A program made the translations under genes and the position numbers. The notes below the pieces were generated by a model. It searched no databases and was not told where the DNA came from. It saw nothing but the letters and a program-made list of their open reading frames with translations. This document shows positions 9,052 to 19,300 of a stretch of DNA of 64,000 nt, in pieces. How positions within the stretch are numbered: position 1 is the stretch's first letter; each line of letters starts with the position of its first letter. The stretch lies in the NCBI GenBank assembly GCA_019359245.1, contig JAHHHR010000026.1, forward strand, positions 1 to 64,000, in the 5' to 3' direction. This stretch comes from Nostoc desertorum CM1-VF14 (GTDB lineage: Bacteria > Cyanobacteriota > Cyanobacteriia > Cyanobacteriales > Nostocaceae).

Positions 9052-9270
9052 ATGCTTACCGAATTTGACACTACCTTACCCAGTATTAGACAAGTCCAAA
9101 ATCTGATTAAACAAACAATAGCAGTAGAGTTCAAGCTGCTGAATGGTGACTTAATCACAGGAAAGGTTTTATGGCAAGATCCACACTGTATTTGTATTGC
9201 TGATGAAAACAGCCAGCAAGCCACTATTTGGAAACATGCGATCGCATACATCAAGCCGAAAACAAGTTAA
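9052..9270 (+). CDS. hfq: Cyanobacterial Hfq-like Sm protein
   Basis: A 72-residue protein, MLTEFDTTLPSIRQVQNLIK, then VEFKLLNGDLITGKVLWQD and IWKHAIAYIKP. This is the short cyanobacterial Hfq layout: an N-terminal helix, an Sm1 strand block with xLxxGxxxxGxxxWxD, and an Sm2 strand ending AIAYI. It lacks the extended C-terminus of enterobacterial Hfq. In cyanobacteria the protein has been linked to motility and to type IV pilus function more than to classical sRNA binding. The frame is open upstream to 8956, inside dapF on the other strand, but the family start is the ATG at 9052. A cluster of candidate sRNAs lies about 32 kb away; no functional link is implied. Confidence 0.88.
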   Translation: MLTEFDTTLPSIRQVQNLIKQTIAVEFKLLNGDLITGKVLWQDPHCICIADENSQQATIWKHAIAYIKPKTS

Positions 9271-9842
9271 GAGATGAAAGTTGCCTTTTATTGCTGGGTA
9301 GCGCTAATACCGCTCTCAGCAATCCACCTTAAGTTAAATCTTGAGTCAGCCTTGTAATCCGCACAGTTAATCTCAACTGTCAAGGATAAATCTGATATTT
9401 TGGCATTTTATTGCTCCCCCTGCCTCCAATCAATGCACTTGTTGTCTAATTTATCAATGCGTAAGTTCTGAAATAGTTGCAATAATCACAGCCATAGCAA
9501 TTGACGATCGCATTAGTTAATTTAAGTAAATATACTGCTTAAATAGTCATACCTCCTCAAGTTTCAGCACTCTAAACCGGGAACTCTAAACCCTCAATAG
9601 ACCATTCGTGAGAGGTTAAGTTCAGATACCATTTGTCAATAAGCAATAGTACTTAAAAGATTGCCAAAATCGGGGTTAGAAACAGAATTTTTGGCGTTGC
9701 ATAATTCGCAACTGCGATCGCTGCAATCTGCAAATCATAAGTGAGACATGAACGGATCACAAGCCAAGAAAGTCCAATTGGGAAAGCGATTTGGCAACTC
9801 AAACAGGTGTGTAAGCATTTAGCAATCAGGAACCCCAATTAA
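9271..9842. other. Intergenic region, no gene identified
   Basis: About 570 bases between hfq and the antiporter gene. A short minus-strand frame at 9653-9838 has a hydrophobic translation but no recognisable features. The gap includes the short repeat ccattcgtgagaggttaa near 9603. I see no terminator with a T-tract. Confidence 0.4.
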
Positions 9843-12179
9843 TTAATCCGTCACAGTATCGGCAGGGAGAAACCCTTTGAGCACTTCTGCCTCAGCAGCC
9901 ACCACTGGAAGAGAAAGGGGTAATGAAGTAGCGATCGCAAATAACCCTTCTAATTCGCTCAAACCTGTTAAGCTACCACATAACAATACTTGGTCACCGA
10001 TTCGCAAATCCATGCTGCCATCAGGATAGCGAATAAACTTACCATCGCGCCGGATCGCCTGTACCTGTACTCCAAATTGCTTACCAATATTTAAATCTGC
10101 AAGGGTTTTGCCTAGTGTTGGTGTATCTGCATTGACAGTAACCCACTGGCAAGCACTATTTTCTCCAGGAACAGCAGCTTGTCCCTTAGCGAATTCTGCC
10201 AAAGCCGCCAGTTCTTCATCTGCTCCTACTACTAGCAAGCGATCGCCTGCTTCTAATTTGGTTTGATTATTGGGATAATCGATTTCATCGCCGTTAGCGC
10301 GGCGAATTGCCATCAAACTCGCTCCTGTTAAATAGCGCATATCTGCTTCTTCTATGGTCATGCCAATTAAGGGCGAATCAGATGGTAGAGGATACCAGCG
10401 TTGATTTAGATCGCGAGTTGCTTGGCGCAAATCACGAGCAACTTCAGTAGCAGAACGCTCTGGGCGAAAATCTAAATAATGATCGTTGCGGATTTGCTGC
10501 ATTTCCCGTTGGACGACAGCTGGTGACAACAAGCCTAAGCTAGTTAATAAATGAGTTGCCATTTCTAAGCTGGCTTCAAACTCTGGCTGCACAACTTCTT
10601 TCGCTCCCAATTGATACAGTACTTCAATATTTTTATCCTGGGTAGCACGGACAACCAAATCTAATTCTGGGCGCAATTCCAAAGCACGTTTCAAGCAAAG
10701 ACGGGTACTCATGGGGTCTGGAAGTGCGATCGCCATTCCTTTGGCATGGTTCACCCCGGCAGTTTCCAGAACGTGTAAACTGACGCAATTGCCATAAACA
10801 TAAGACACCCCAGCCTCACGCAACTGCTGAATTCTACTCTCTGATTGGTCGATTACTACCACAGGTATGTCGTGTTGCAGCAACAACTTGACTAAATTTT
10901 TGCCGACTCGGCCATAACCACAAACTACCAAATGGTCTTTAAAGGGCAAATCTTCCGACATATCCCGTACCTGATCTTCTTGTAAATACGGTTTCAACCA
11001 GGGCATTGATTCGGCAAAGTTAAATAAAAATGGCACTAACCGCAAGACAAAAGGAGTAAGTATGAGAGTGACTGCGGTGGTTCCCAAAATTAACAAGTAT
11101 ATCTGTCGGGACACCAGCCCCAAAGTCTGCCCTTCACTAGCGAGAACAAAGGAAAATTCCCCAATTTGCGCCAGTCCCAAACCGGCGATTATAGCTGTTT
11201 TCAAAGGGTAGCCAAACAGCTTTACTAGGGGCGTGATAATTAAAAATTTACCTACGAAAACTAGTGCCACTAGTCCTAAAATTAATTCCAGGTTGTTCCA
11301 CAAAAACACTGGATCGATTAACATCCCAATGGCGGCAAAAAATAAACTGGCAAAGATATCTCGCAGTGGTTCAACATAAGTCAGGGTTTGATCGGCATAT
11401 TCCACCTCAGAAATCATCAAACCCGCGACAAATGCTCCCATCTCAATCGACAGCCCCAAATGCTCTGTTAACAGGGCAATGCCCAAGCATAGAGCTACAA
11501 CTCCTAATAAAAATAGTTCTCGGCTTTCGGTACGGGCTAACAGTCGCAACAAAGGCGGTATCAGCCAAACCCCCGCAGCTACTGCCCCAGCAGCGAATAA
11601 AGCAATCCACAGCAGCGCTGTCAGCACGGCAATGCCGATGGTTTCTGGGGGTTGGTTGAGGGCTGGTAAGACTGCTAACATTAGTCCCAGCGCTAAATCC
11701 TGTACTACCAAGATCCCTAGCATCACTTGCCCGTGAGGTGTTTCTGTTTCGTTACGCTCCATTAAGCACTTGAGGACAACTGCTGTGGAAGATAAGGACA
11801 AAATACACCCCAAAAACATCCCCTTAGCAGGTAAGGCTCCCCAGGCTCCAGTTAACCCACACACCACAACTGTGACCAAAATCGTCAGAGCAATCTGAAG
11901 TCCACCCCCGCCAAGAGCGATCGCTTTTACTTTCTTGAGTTCCGCAAAGGAAAATTCCACACCCAAGGCAAATAACAAAAAGGCGACACCGAACTGTGCC
12001 AGAGTCTCTACTTGAATAACTTCTTTAATCAGCCCTAGTCCGGTTGGCCCTATAATCATCCCGCCAATCAGATAGCCTAGCAGCACAGGTTGTCGCAAAA
12101 GTGCTGCCAACAATCCACCGCAAGCTGCAACACCTAGAACTAAAACTAAATCAACAATTAGCCTAAAATCTTCTTGCAC
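9843..12179 (-). CDS. CPA2 cation:proton antiporter with TrkA-N and TrkA-C domains (KefB type)
   Basis: A 778-residue membrane protein. Residues 1-390 hold about 12 to 13 membrane segments of the Na+/H+ exchanger (CPA2) fold, with the signature QPVLLGYLIGGMIIGP and the LxSSTAVV segment. A Rossmann-type TrkA-N domain (VVCGYGRVGKNLVKLL, about 415-530) follows, then tandem TrkA-C-like regions to the C-terminus. Family members exchange K+ or Na+ for protons and are gated by nucleotides through the TrkA-N domain. Length and layout fit the cyanobacterial KefB-like or NhaS-type antiporters; the transported ion cannot be set from sequence. The start MQEDFRLIVDLVLVLG puts the first helix at the N-terminus. 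Monocistronic and divergent from the DUF1003 gene. Confidence 0.92.
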   Translation of the reverse strand: MQEDFRLIVDLVLVLGVAACGGLLAALLRQPVLLGYLIGGMIIGPTGLGLIKEVIQVETLAQFGVAFLLFALGVEFSFAELKKVKAIALGGGGLQIALTILVTVVVCGLTGAWGALPAKGMFLGCILSLSSTAVVLKCLMERNETETPHGQVMLGILVVQDLALGLMLAVLPALNQPPETIGIAVLTALLWIALFAAGAVAAGVWLIPPLLRLLARTESRELFLLGVVALCLGIALLTEHLGLSIEMGAFVAGLMISEVEYADQTLTYVEPLRDIFASLFFAAIGMLIDPVFLWNNLELILGLVALVFVGKFLIITPLVKLFGYPLKTAIIAGLGLAQIGEFSFVLASEGQTLGLVSRQIYLLILGTTAVTLILTPFVLRLVPFLFNFAESMPWLKPYLQEDQVRDMSEDLPFKDHLVVCGYGRVGKNLVKLLLQHDIPVVVIDQSESRIQQLREAGVSYVYGNCVSLHVLETAGVNHAKGMAIALPDPMSTRLCLKRALELRPELDLVVRATQDKNIEVLYQLGAKEVVQPEFEASLEMATHLLTSLGLLSPAVVQREMQQIRNDHYLDFRPERSATEVARDLRQATRDLNQRWYPLPSDSPLIGMTIEEADMRYLTGASLMAIRRANGDEIDYPNNQTKLEAGDRLLVVGADEELAALAEFAKGQAAVPGENSACQWVTVNADTPTLGKTLADLNIGKQFGVQVQAIRRDGKFIRYPDGSMDLRIGDQVLLCGSLTGLSELEGLFAIATSLPLSLPVVAAEAEVLKGFLPADTVTD

Positions 12180-12580
12180 CAGTTTTAAAAGAACTATTTA
12201 TTAAGACCTATTAATTCAGCATACAAAGTTTTATGATCTCAAACTGCTTGTTTAGTGAAGGTGCGACAAAATTTGCATATTGAGCATTGAATTTATAGTT
12301 GTTCACGCGAGAAGACTTTGAGGCTTTTATTACACGTAATAGCCCAAAAGCGAGTGTTCCAGCACCTGATGCTTATTTATATAGAGAATATCGAAAGGCG
12401 GTCTAACGCACTCTAAGGCATATATGGCAAAACTTCCAGGCGATAAAAACAAAATTTTTTCGCTAACAATTACTTTTATTTATCGTTTAGACAAAAAAGA
12501 ATATTTGCATCTATCGAGAGGAAAGCGTAATTTGAAAGTATCAAGTCACACGCAAAGTGAATTAACTAAACAGGTGCAGC
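12180..12580. other. Divergent intergenic region
   Basis: About 400 bases between two divergent genes, so it must hold both promoters. A 62-codon plus-strand frame at 12424-12612 overlaps the next gene in another frame and has no recognisable domain; I do not count it as a gene. I see no clear riboswitch or operator. Confidence 0.35.
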
Positions 12581-13213
12581 ATGAATCCCAGCAAAAAAAC
12601 ATTATCAAATAACATTGACGTACCAGTAGCTCAAAACACATCCACAGTGCAATTAACACGCGGACAACGGCTTACCGATCAATTAGCAAACCATGTAGGC
12701 TCATGGAAATTTCTGATTTGCCAAAGCACTGTCTTAGCAGGATGGGTGGGAATGAACTTAGCACCAGGAGTTCCCCACTGGGATGAATCACCTTTCATCA
12801 TGCTCAACTTAGTATTTTCATTTGCTTCAGCCTATACAGCGCCAATTGTATTGATGAGTCAAAATCGCCAGTCTGACACTGACCGCATGAATGCTGAAAT
12901 CGACCACCGAGTAAATGTTACAGTTAGCGAAAATATTGAACTGCTACATCAAAAATTAGATGAATTACACGCTCAAAAACTCAACGAACTAACCCAAATT
13001 ATTAAAGAGCAGCAACAAGTTCTCAATGAGCTTAAAGTAACTTTAGTGCATACCCCGAAAGAGAATAAAGGAATTAAAGTAGCTTTACTACCAGGTTTAC
13101 ATATTCAAACTAACAGCAAATTTTCTAAAGAAACTCCTATTAATAAACCTTTATCGGTAGACCAACCAGTTGCCGACAATCACAAAGTTCTGGAAAGTTT
13201 GAATCGTCACTAA
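12581..13213 (+). CDS. DUF1003 membrane protein
   Basis: A 210-residue protein with the DUF1003 core: LADQLANHVGSWKF-like entry (here RLTDQLANHVGSWKF), two membrane helices (QSTVLAGWVGMNL and the PFIMLNLVFSFASAYTAPIVLM segment), then the conserved MSQNRQSDTDRMNAEIDHRVN. A charged coiled-coil tail (about 110-155) and a polar C-terminus follow. The family is small, membrane-anchored and of unknown biochemistry. AGGTG lies just ahead of the ATG. The next gene on the strand is a CadD-like transporter, but a 330-base gap argues against a tight operon. Confidence 0.88.
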   Translation: MNPSKKTLSNNIDVPVAQNTSTVQLTRGQRLTDQLANHVGSWKFLICQSTVLAGWVGMNLAPGVPHWDESPFIMLNLVFSFASAYTAPIVLMSQNRQSDTDRMNAEIDHRVNVTVSENIELLHQKLDELHAQKLNELTQIIKEQQQVLNELKVTLVHTPKENKGIKVALLPGLHIQTNSKFSKETPINKPLSVDQPVADNHKVLESLNRH

Positions 13214-13540
13214 AAAATGACCCATAAGTGCTTTATTAATGGCCAAATAAGCGGCTGAATCTTAGTTTAATCGATTCATTTAAAAGTTTGGGTCTCGGAT
13301 ATCTGATGCTAAGTAAAAGTCGGGTTTAAAATTTTTCAAAAAAGAATATTTACGTTGAGAGAGTAAGTTACGAAGTAATAGTTATAATTTTGTACTTCAT
13401 TACCAGTAGATATAGCTTGCTAATTGAGTTAAAAATGCTATATCTGCAAGCTGCATTAAATAGTAATTTTATCAGAATTTGTAGACATCAATGAAAGCTA
13501 CTTGAAACAGGTTCAGCAAAAAAATAGAGAAGAGATAGAA
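13214..13540. other. Intergenic region before the CadD-like gene
   Basis: About 330 bases, AT-rich. It should contain the promoter of the transporter gene. I do not see a protein gene, a terminator with a T-tract or a recognisable operator. Confidence 0.3.
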
Positions 13541-14245
13541 ATGAACGAAATTATTACAGCTATCCCCACCGGAATCACAGCTTTTACAGCTACCAATCTA
13601 GATGATTTAGTCATCCTCACACTGTTATTCTCTCAGACTAATGCCACTTTCCGCCGTCGGCATATTGTAATTGGACAGTACCTTGGCTTCTGTACTTTGA
13701 TTATTGCCAGCCTAGTGGGTTTTCTTGGAGGGATGATATTACCATCTGATTGGATTGGGCTTTTAGGTTTAGTGCCAATTAGTATTGGATTAAATCGTTT
13801 GTTGCATTGGGAGAGTAATGCATCGTCTGAGGTAGAATCAGAAATAGAATTGTCTCATTCTTCTAATTTCACTAGTTTTTTATCTCCTCAAGCTTACAGC
13901 GTGGCAGCTATTACCATTGCCAATGGCAGTGATAACATAGGCATTTATATGCCTTTATTTGCTCACAGTGCTATTTCTGAGTTGCTAGTGATCATTACAG
14001 TCTTTTTATTGTTGGTAGGTGTTTGGTGTTACGTGACTTATAAACTAACCTGTCAGAATGCGATCGCCCATTTATTAACTCGCTATGGTAATAATTTGGT
14101 TCCCTTTGTATTGATAGGCTTAGGTGTGTTTATTATATTAGACAGTGCTTCACTGAGTCCATTTGTTTTGACAGCTACTTGTATATGTTTAATAGGAATA
14201 ATCAAAATAATTCAAGCTTCTAAATTCAAAACTCAAAGTTTGTAA
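13541..14245 (+). CDS. CadD-like cadmium-resistance family transporter
   Basis: About 234 residues with five to six membrane helices. The N-terminus MNEIITAIPTGITAFTATNLDD carries the conserved TNLDD in the first helix, followed by FRRRHIVIGQYLGF, and a second acidic site occurs at ANGSDNIGIYMP. These are hallmarks of the CadD family (LysE superfamily), some members of which export Cd2+. In cyanobacteria the substrate is unproven. The frame is open to 13502, but the ATG at 13541, preceded by gaagagat, gives the family N-terminus. DUF1003 upstream and a secreted protein downstream lie on the same strand with wide gaps. Confidence 0.85.
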   Translation: MNEIITAIPTGITAFTATNLDDLVILTLLFSQTNATFRRRHIVIGQYLGFCTLIIASLVGFLGGMILPSDWIGLLGLVPISIGLNRLLHWESNASSEVESEIELSHSSNFTSFLSPQAYSVAAITIANGSDNIGIYMPLFAHSAISELLVIITVFLLLVGVWCYVTYKLTCQNAIAHLLTRYGNNLVPFVLIGLGVFIILDSASLSPFVLTATCICLIGIIKIIQASKFKTQSL

Positions 14246-14647
14246 TTATAAAATGAAAATATTTTCTATTGACTTACGGTTTGAGTGCTTTACCTCTTTA
14301 GCAGACCCTCATTTTTCTTTAGTCGATAATTCTAACTACTTTAAATCATTTGGCTTTACAAGGCGTGTTCTGACTCTGCTGAAATAGTTAAACTAAGCCT
14401 TTAACAAGTGCAAATTATAGCCTGTAAAGATAACCAGTTTATAAATTTCTGGGTCAATCCTAACAGGCTTGACAGTTTTTCTAAAATTCAAGACTCAGCA
14501 TTAAATTAGCTCAAACATTTTGCAAAAATCATCAAAATCTTGCTTAATCTAGCAATAACTCTGCCTTTTTACTCTTCTACTCATTAAGCATAAGTGCTAC
14601 TATCTTACCTATCCAATTATTCAGAAGCTCAAACCAAGAAGAAAAAT
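14246..14647. other. Intergenic region, nothing recognised
   Basis: About 400 AT-rich bases between the transporter and the secreted protein gene. No protein gene, strong hairpin or known repeat was seen. It must hold the promoter of the downstream gene. Confidence 0.3.
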
Positions 14648-15271
14648 ATGAAGTTCATTAAAATTATTCTTGTCGCTCTTGTCTTTATCGTTAATCTGAC
14701 AATTGCTCAACCCTCTTGGGCAGGCAAGGATTTCACCAAAGGGGCTGACTATGCTGAGGTAACTCAGGAACTTAATCAACTTCTCAGTGTGAAGGGTAAT
14801 CCTGAACAAGCTGGCTATACATTAGAGCAATTTCAAGCACGACTTTCACAATTACAATCTCAGAAGTATGTAATAGAAACTGCCACAAAACGGGCGCAAT
14901 GTCACAATGAAACCGGAAGAACTTTAGGGATTTATGCTAATAAACCGAAAAAATCTCCAACCCAACTTTACTATTTAGCAGCAGGTCAAATTACAGATGA
15001 TGATTGGGATTGCGATGGCATATACTTACCCGCAGGTTCTCAGGTAATTTTAACTCCGAATGGTCAAGCACAACAGCTAACCGAACCCATTGCTGTCAAG
15101 TTTGTTGATGGCACACAGTCAATTGCTAGAACTAATCCGGCTACAGGTGCAATTGAATTGAATATTGCACCTGCCAAAGTTTTTAAAGCTGGTGAAGGTA
15201 ATTGGTTGCTCCCTACATTATCTCAAGCAGATATTGACGCACAAGTTCCTAGCCCACAAATCATTGACTAA
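14648..15271 (+). CDS. Secreted protein of unknown function
   Basis: About 207 residues from the ATG at 14648, which directly precedes a classic signal peptide: KFIKIILVALVFIVNLTIA with cleavage likely after PSWA (before GKDF). The mature part begins with a helical segment (DYAEVTQELNQLL, EQAGYTLEQFQARLSQLQSQK), then a compact beta-rich portion with two Cys (AQCHN and DWDCDG) that could form a disulfide. I recognise no family. It should work in the periplasm, thylakoid lumen or outside. A strong terminator follows at 15333-15357. Confidence 0.75.
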   Translation: MKFIKIILVALVFIVNLTIAQPSWAGKDFTKGADYAEVTQELNQLLSVKGNPEQAGYTLEQFQARLSQLQSQKYVIETATKRAQCHNETGRTLGIYANKPKKSPTQLYYLAAGQITDDDWDCDGIYLPAGSQVILTPNGQAQQLTEPIAVKFVDGTQSIARTNPATGAIELNIAPAKVFKAGEGNWLLPTLSQADIDAQVPSPQIID

Positions 15272-15332
15272 TGTTTGCTCCCCATTCTCTTTTGATGCAA
15301 ACAGCACGTCACTCTATTTACTAAATAATTTA

Positions 15333-15357
15333 CCCCTCTTAGTCAAGAGGGGTTTTT
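15333..15357 (+). terminator. Rho-independent terminator
   Basis: CCCCTCTT, loop AGTC, AAGAGGGG, then five T residues: a perfect 8-bp stem plus T-tract, about 60 bases after the secreted protein stop. The minus-strand reading lacks a T-tract, so it serves the plus-strand gene. Confidence 0.9.
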
Positions 15358-15362
15358 AATCA

Positions 15363-16337
15363 TTAAATTTTAGGCGAGCTAAGGGCATTCAATAATAGTA
15401 GTGACCACGGCACTTTTATATCAGGTATGAGCCATGAGTACTTTCTCAATATAGGTAATGCAGCCGGTAGCACAAAACGCAAAGAGCGTAGAGATGCAGG
15501 GCGATCGCCATTTTCATCTACAATTCCATATTTATGAGCTAGTTCGGCAACAATCTGCACACGTCCTGTACGGCGCATGACATTTGGTTCACCAACAAGT
15601 GCAGCAATCACCCGTCCAGTTAATAAGGGAGTTTCCCAATTGTAGCGATCGCTAAGAAATGAGTTATTTTTTTCAGTAACATTGGTTTGATTCATCTCAG
15701 AAGCAAAACGGGAAAAAAGCTCAGTACCAACAATACCTGGCCAAATTGAAACAGAAGCGACATTATGGGGTTTTAACTCAACAGCCATATCAGCTGCTAG
15801 GCGATCGCAAGCTGCCTTACCAGCACCATAAGCTGTATTAAATATATAAGACATACTACCCCACGATGAAATGGTGCAAATTAGTCCAGAGTTACGCTTG
15901 GTCATCATTCGGGCAGCAAAAACACTCGCAACATAGTGGCTACGAAGACCAACGTTGTTACTAGCATCCCAAATACTTGGTTCACAATCCCAAAAGGGTT
16001 GCCCATAAGCGTCCTTTAATGCCTGAACTCCTGAGTAAGCATTATTCACCAGTAGATCGAGTTGTCCATCCTGCTCATCTTGGATGCGCTCAAACAGTAA
16101 ACGCACCTGCTCATCGTCGCTGTGGTCTACTTGGACGGGAATGCACACGCCACCAACTTTCTCTATAGCTGATTGGGTTTCACTAAGACTCCCAAAAACC
16201 CCATCGCTGGAATTGTTGAGGCTGCGCCCGGTAACATACACAGTTGCCCCAGCCTCACCCAAGCCAATAGCAATTCCCCTACCAATCCCCCGCGTAGCAC
16301 CTGTTACCAATGCCACTCTACCCTCAAGATGTTTCAT
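15363..16337 (-). CDS. Short-chain dehydrogenase/reductase
   Basis: A 324-residue classical SDR. The cofactor motif TGATRGIGRGIA is at residues 14-25, NNAYSG marks the NNAG-like motif, and the catalytic Ser and Tyr/Lys lie in TISSWGS and YGAGK. It is longer than the usual 250 residues because of a C-terminal extension (roughly 270-324) ending in hydrophobic stretches. Together with the overall sequence this recalls the DHRS1-type SDR group. The substrate is unknown. It lies 60 bases downstream of, and in the same orientation as, the large poly-HAMP kinase gene, separated by a C-rich intergenic repeat, so co-transcription is possible but not shown. Confidence 0.88.
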   Translation of the reverse strand: MKHLEGRVALVTGATRGIGRGIAIGLGEAGATVYVTGRSLNNSSDGVFGSLSETQSAIEKVGGVCIPVQVDHSDDEQVRLLFERIQDEQDGQLDLLVNNAYSGVQALKDAYGQPFWDCEPSIWDASNNVGLRSHYVASVFAARMMTKRNSGLICTISSWGSMSYIFNTAYGAGKAACDRLAADMAVELKPHNVASVSIWPGIVGTELFSRFASEMNQTNVTEKNNSFLSDRYNWETPLLTGRVIAALVGEPNVMRRTGRVQIVAELAHKYGIVDENGDRPASLRSLRFVLPAALPILRKYSWLIPDIKVPWSLLLLNALSSPKI

Positions 16338-16398
16338 AATAATCCCTTTTCTCTGCTTCCCCTACCTCCCCTGCCTCCCCTGCTCCCCCTGCTTTTGA

Positions 16399-19300
16399 TT
16401 AACGGTATAGCCAAACCCGTAATAGTGAAAGCAGTTGCTCAGTATCCACGGGTTTGGTAATGTAGTCTGATGCACCGGCTTCAATACACTTCTCGCGATC
16501 GCCTTGCATGGCTTTAGCGGTGAGTGCAATAATCGGCAAAGATTTAAATTGCTCGTTTTCGCGGATTAAGCGTGTTGTTTCGTAACCATCCATTTCTGGC
16601 ATCATTACGTCCATCAAAACGACATCAATATCAGGTGTACTTTCCAACAGCGTTATCCCTTCCCTGCCATTTTCAGCATATAAAACCTGTATTTGATAAC
16701 GCTCCAGCATACTTGTCAGCGCAAAGATGTTACGCACATCGTCGTCTACAATTAGCGCTTTTTTGCCAGCGAGTAAGTGGTCTACAGAATGCAGTTGTTC
16801 AAGTATTTCTCGCTTGGGTGCTGGTAAATTTGCTTGGACTCGGTGTAAAAATAACGCTGTCTCATCAAGAAGACGTTCTGGCGATCGCACATCTTTAATG
16901 ATGATTGTTTCAGCAATCCGCCGGAGTTCCGTTTCTTGGGCTTTGCTAATTTCTCTACCTGTGTAGACAATGATTGGTAAATTTCTGCCGTGAGGTAAAA
17001 GCTTTATCTGCTCAATCAGTTCAAACCCGGTCATGTCGGGTAGCCCTAAATCGAGAACGAGGCAATCAAAATGCTGTGAGCCGATGGCTTCTAAGGCTGC
17101 TGCACCTGTGCCAACAGCAGTAGTAGAAACATCACTGTTGCCAATTAGCTCGACAATACTAAGCCTTTGAATGTCGTCGTCTTCGACTACTAACAAATTC
17201 TTCACTTGGCGCTCAACAAAACCTTTAATTTTGGCCAACGCCTCAGATATTGTCTCGCTGGTTAAGGGTTTTTGCAGATATGCGATCGCTCCTAGTTGCA
17301 AACCGCGTTGTCTCCCTTCTTCAACTGTCATGATATGTACAGGAATGTGACGGGTATTTGGGTCATGCTTGAGCCGATCCAATACCGTCCAACCATCCAT
17401 TTCTGGCAACCTGATATCTAGCAAAATGGCTGAAGGCTGGAATTGCTGCGCTAGCATCAAACCTGTACTGCCTGTTTGGGCAGTGATGACCTTGAATCCC
17501 TGCTGTTGCGCCATATCTAGAAGGATACGCGCAAAATTAACGTCATCCTCGACAATTAGTAACACGCGATCGCCTCTTTCAATAACAGCGCGATCGTCAC
17601 TGAGAAATGGTGTTGCTAGCAAAGCGTTTTGCCCGTCGTGAGTAGCGAGTGCTGGGTGAGGAGCCAGGAGTGGGGAGCCAGGGGTGGGGAATAGTTTGGA
17701 TATAGGAGGCTCAGGAATCAATTGTGGGAAAAAGAATGTAAAGGTGCTACCTTGACCTGGTTGACTAACCAGTTTAATTTCGCCGCCAAACAGACGGGCG
17801 ATTTCGCGGCTAATTGATAAGCCCAATCCAGTGCCGCCGTATCTCCGACTGGTAGAGCCATCAGCTTGCTGAAATGCCTCAAAAATAACTTTTTGCTTGT
17901 CGGGAGCAATGCCAATACCTGTATCGCTAACTGAGAAGGCGATGACATTTTGGGCGCGATTCAAAGTTACCTGATCCTTGCTCCACCCTTGCTTCGCCAC
18001 CGCAATCTGCAAGCGTACTTCTCCTCGCTCTGTAAATTTAAAAGCGTTGGAGAGCAAATTTTTCAACACCTGTTGTAAGCGTTTTACATCTGTATAGATG
18101 GTTGCCGGCAATTCGGGAATAAATTCAATTGCGAATGCAAGTCCTTTGCTCTGAGCTATTTGCCGGAAGGTGCGCTCAATCTGATCACCTAACTCTGTCA
18201 AGGGCATTTGGGTCATGTCAATCGACATAGTTCCAGATTCAATTTTAGCGAGATCCAGAATGTCATTGATTAACGCCAACAAATCATTACCTGCTGAGTA
18301 AATTGTTTGGCTGTATTCGACTTGCTTGGCGCTGAGGTTGTGATCAACGTTATCTGATAACAACTTCGCCAAAATCAACAAGCTGTTCAATGGCGTCCGC
18401 AGTTCATGGGACATATTGGCGAGAAACTCAGACTTGTATTTTGAAGAAAGGGCTAGTTGTTCAGCCTTCTCTTCCAAAGAGAGCCTTGCTTGTTCAATTT
18501 CTCGATTTTTGCGCTCGACTTCTTGCTTTTGTATGGCTAACAACTCTGCCTTTTCTTCTAATTCGGTATTAGTTTGTTGTAGTTCTTCTTGTTGTCCTTT
18601 AAGTAAATCTTCTGAAGTTTTGAGTGATTGGGCTTGTTGTTCTAAACGCTTATTAGTTTCCCGGAGTTCATTTTGCTGGACTTGTAGCTCTTCAGCTAAA
18701 GATTGCGACTGCTTGAGTAATTCTTCAGTTCGCATGGATGCTGCGATCGTGTTAAGAACGATCGCTATACTTTCGGTAAGTTGGTCGAAGAATGTCAGAT
18801 GAATTTCGCTAAAGCGGCGGAAGGATGCTAATTCTATGACTGCTGTCACCTGTCCTTCAAAGAGTACAGGTAACACCACGGCATTAAGTGGAGACGATTC
18901 TCCTAAACCAGAGGCAATTCTGACATAATCACTTGGTACATCCGTCAAGAGTATTCGCTCTTTTTCTAAAGCGCATTGTCCCACCAAACCTTCACCCAAG
19001 TGGAAGCGGTTAGCTAGATGCCTGCGTTCGCGGTAAGCATAGCTACTAATTAATTTCAAATACGGTGTATTTTCCCCAGCCTCCATCAGGAAGAATACGC
19101 CGTGTTGCGCTCCTACTAAGGGTGCTAGTTCTGAGAGAATCAGTTTAGAGACGGTTTCTAAGTCTCGCTGCCCTTGCAGCATTCGGGTAAACTTGGCTAG
19201 GTTAGTTTTCAACCAGTCTTGTTCGGTATTTTTCTGCGTTGTCTCGCGCAGATTAGCAATCATCTGGTTAATGTTGTCTTTGAGTATCGCTACTTCCCCT

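Noticed and set aside
9653..9838. 61-codon minus-strand frame
   Set aside because: Hydrophobic but without ribosome site or family resemblance; intergenic chance frame is more likely.
12424..12612. 62-codon frame before the DUF1003 gene
   Set aside because: Overlaps the gene start in another frame and has no recognisable feature.
16084..16460. Two plus-strand frames of about 100 codons opposite the SDR gene and its upstream repeat
   Set aside because: They lie opposite a clear SDR gene and run into C-rich repeats.
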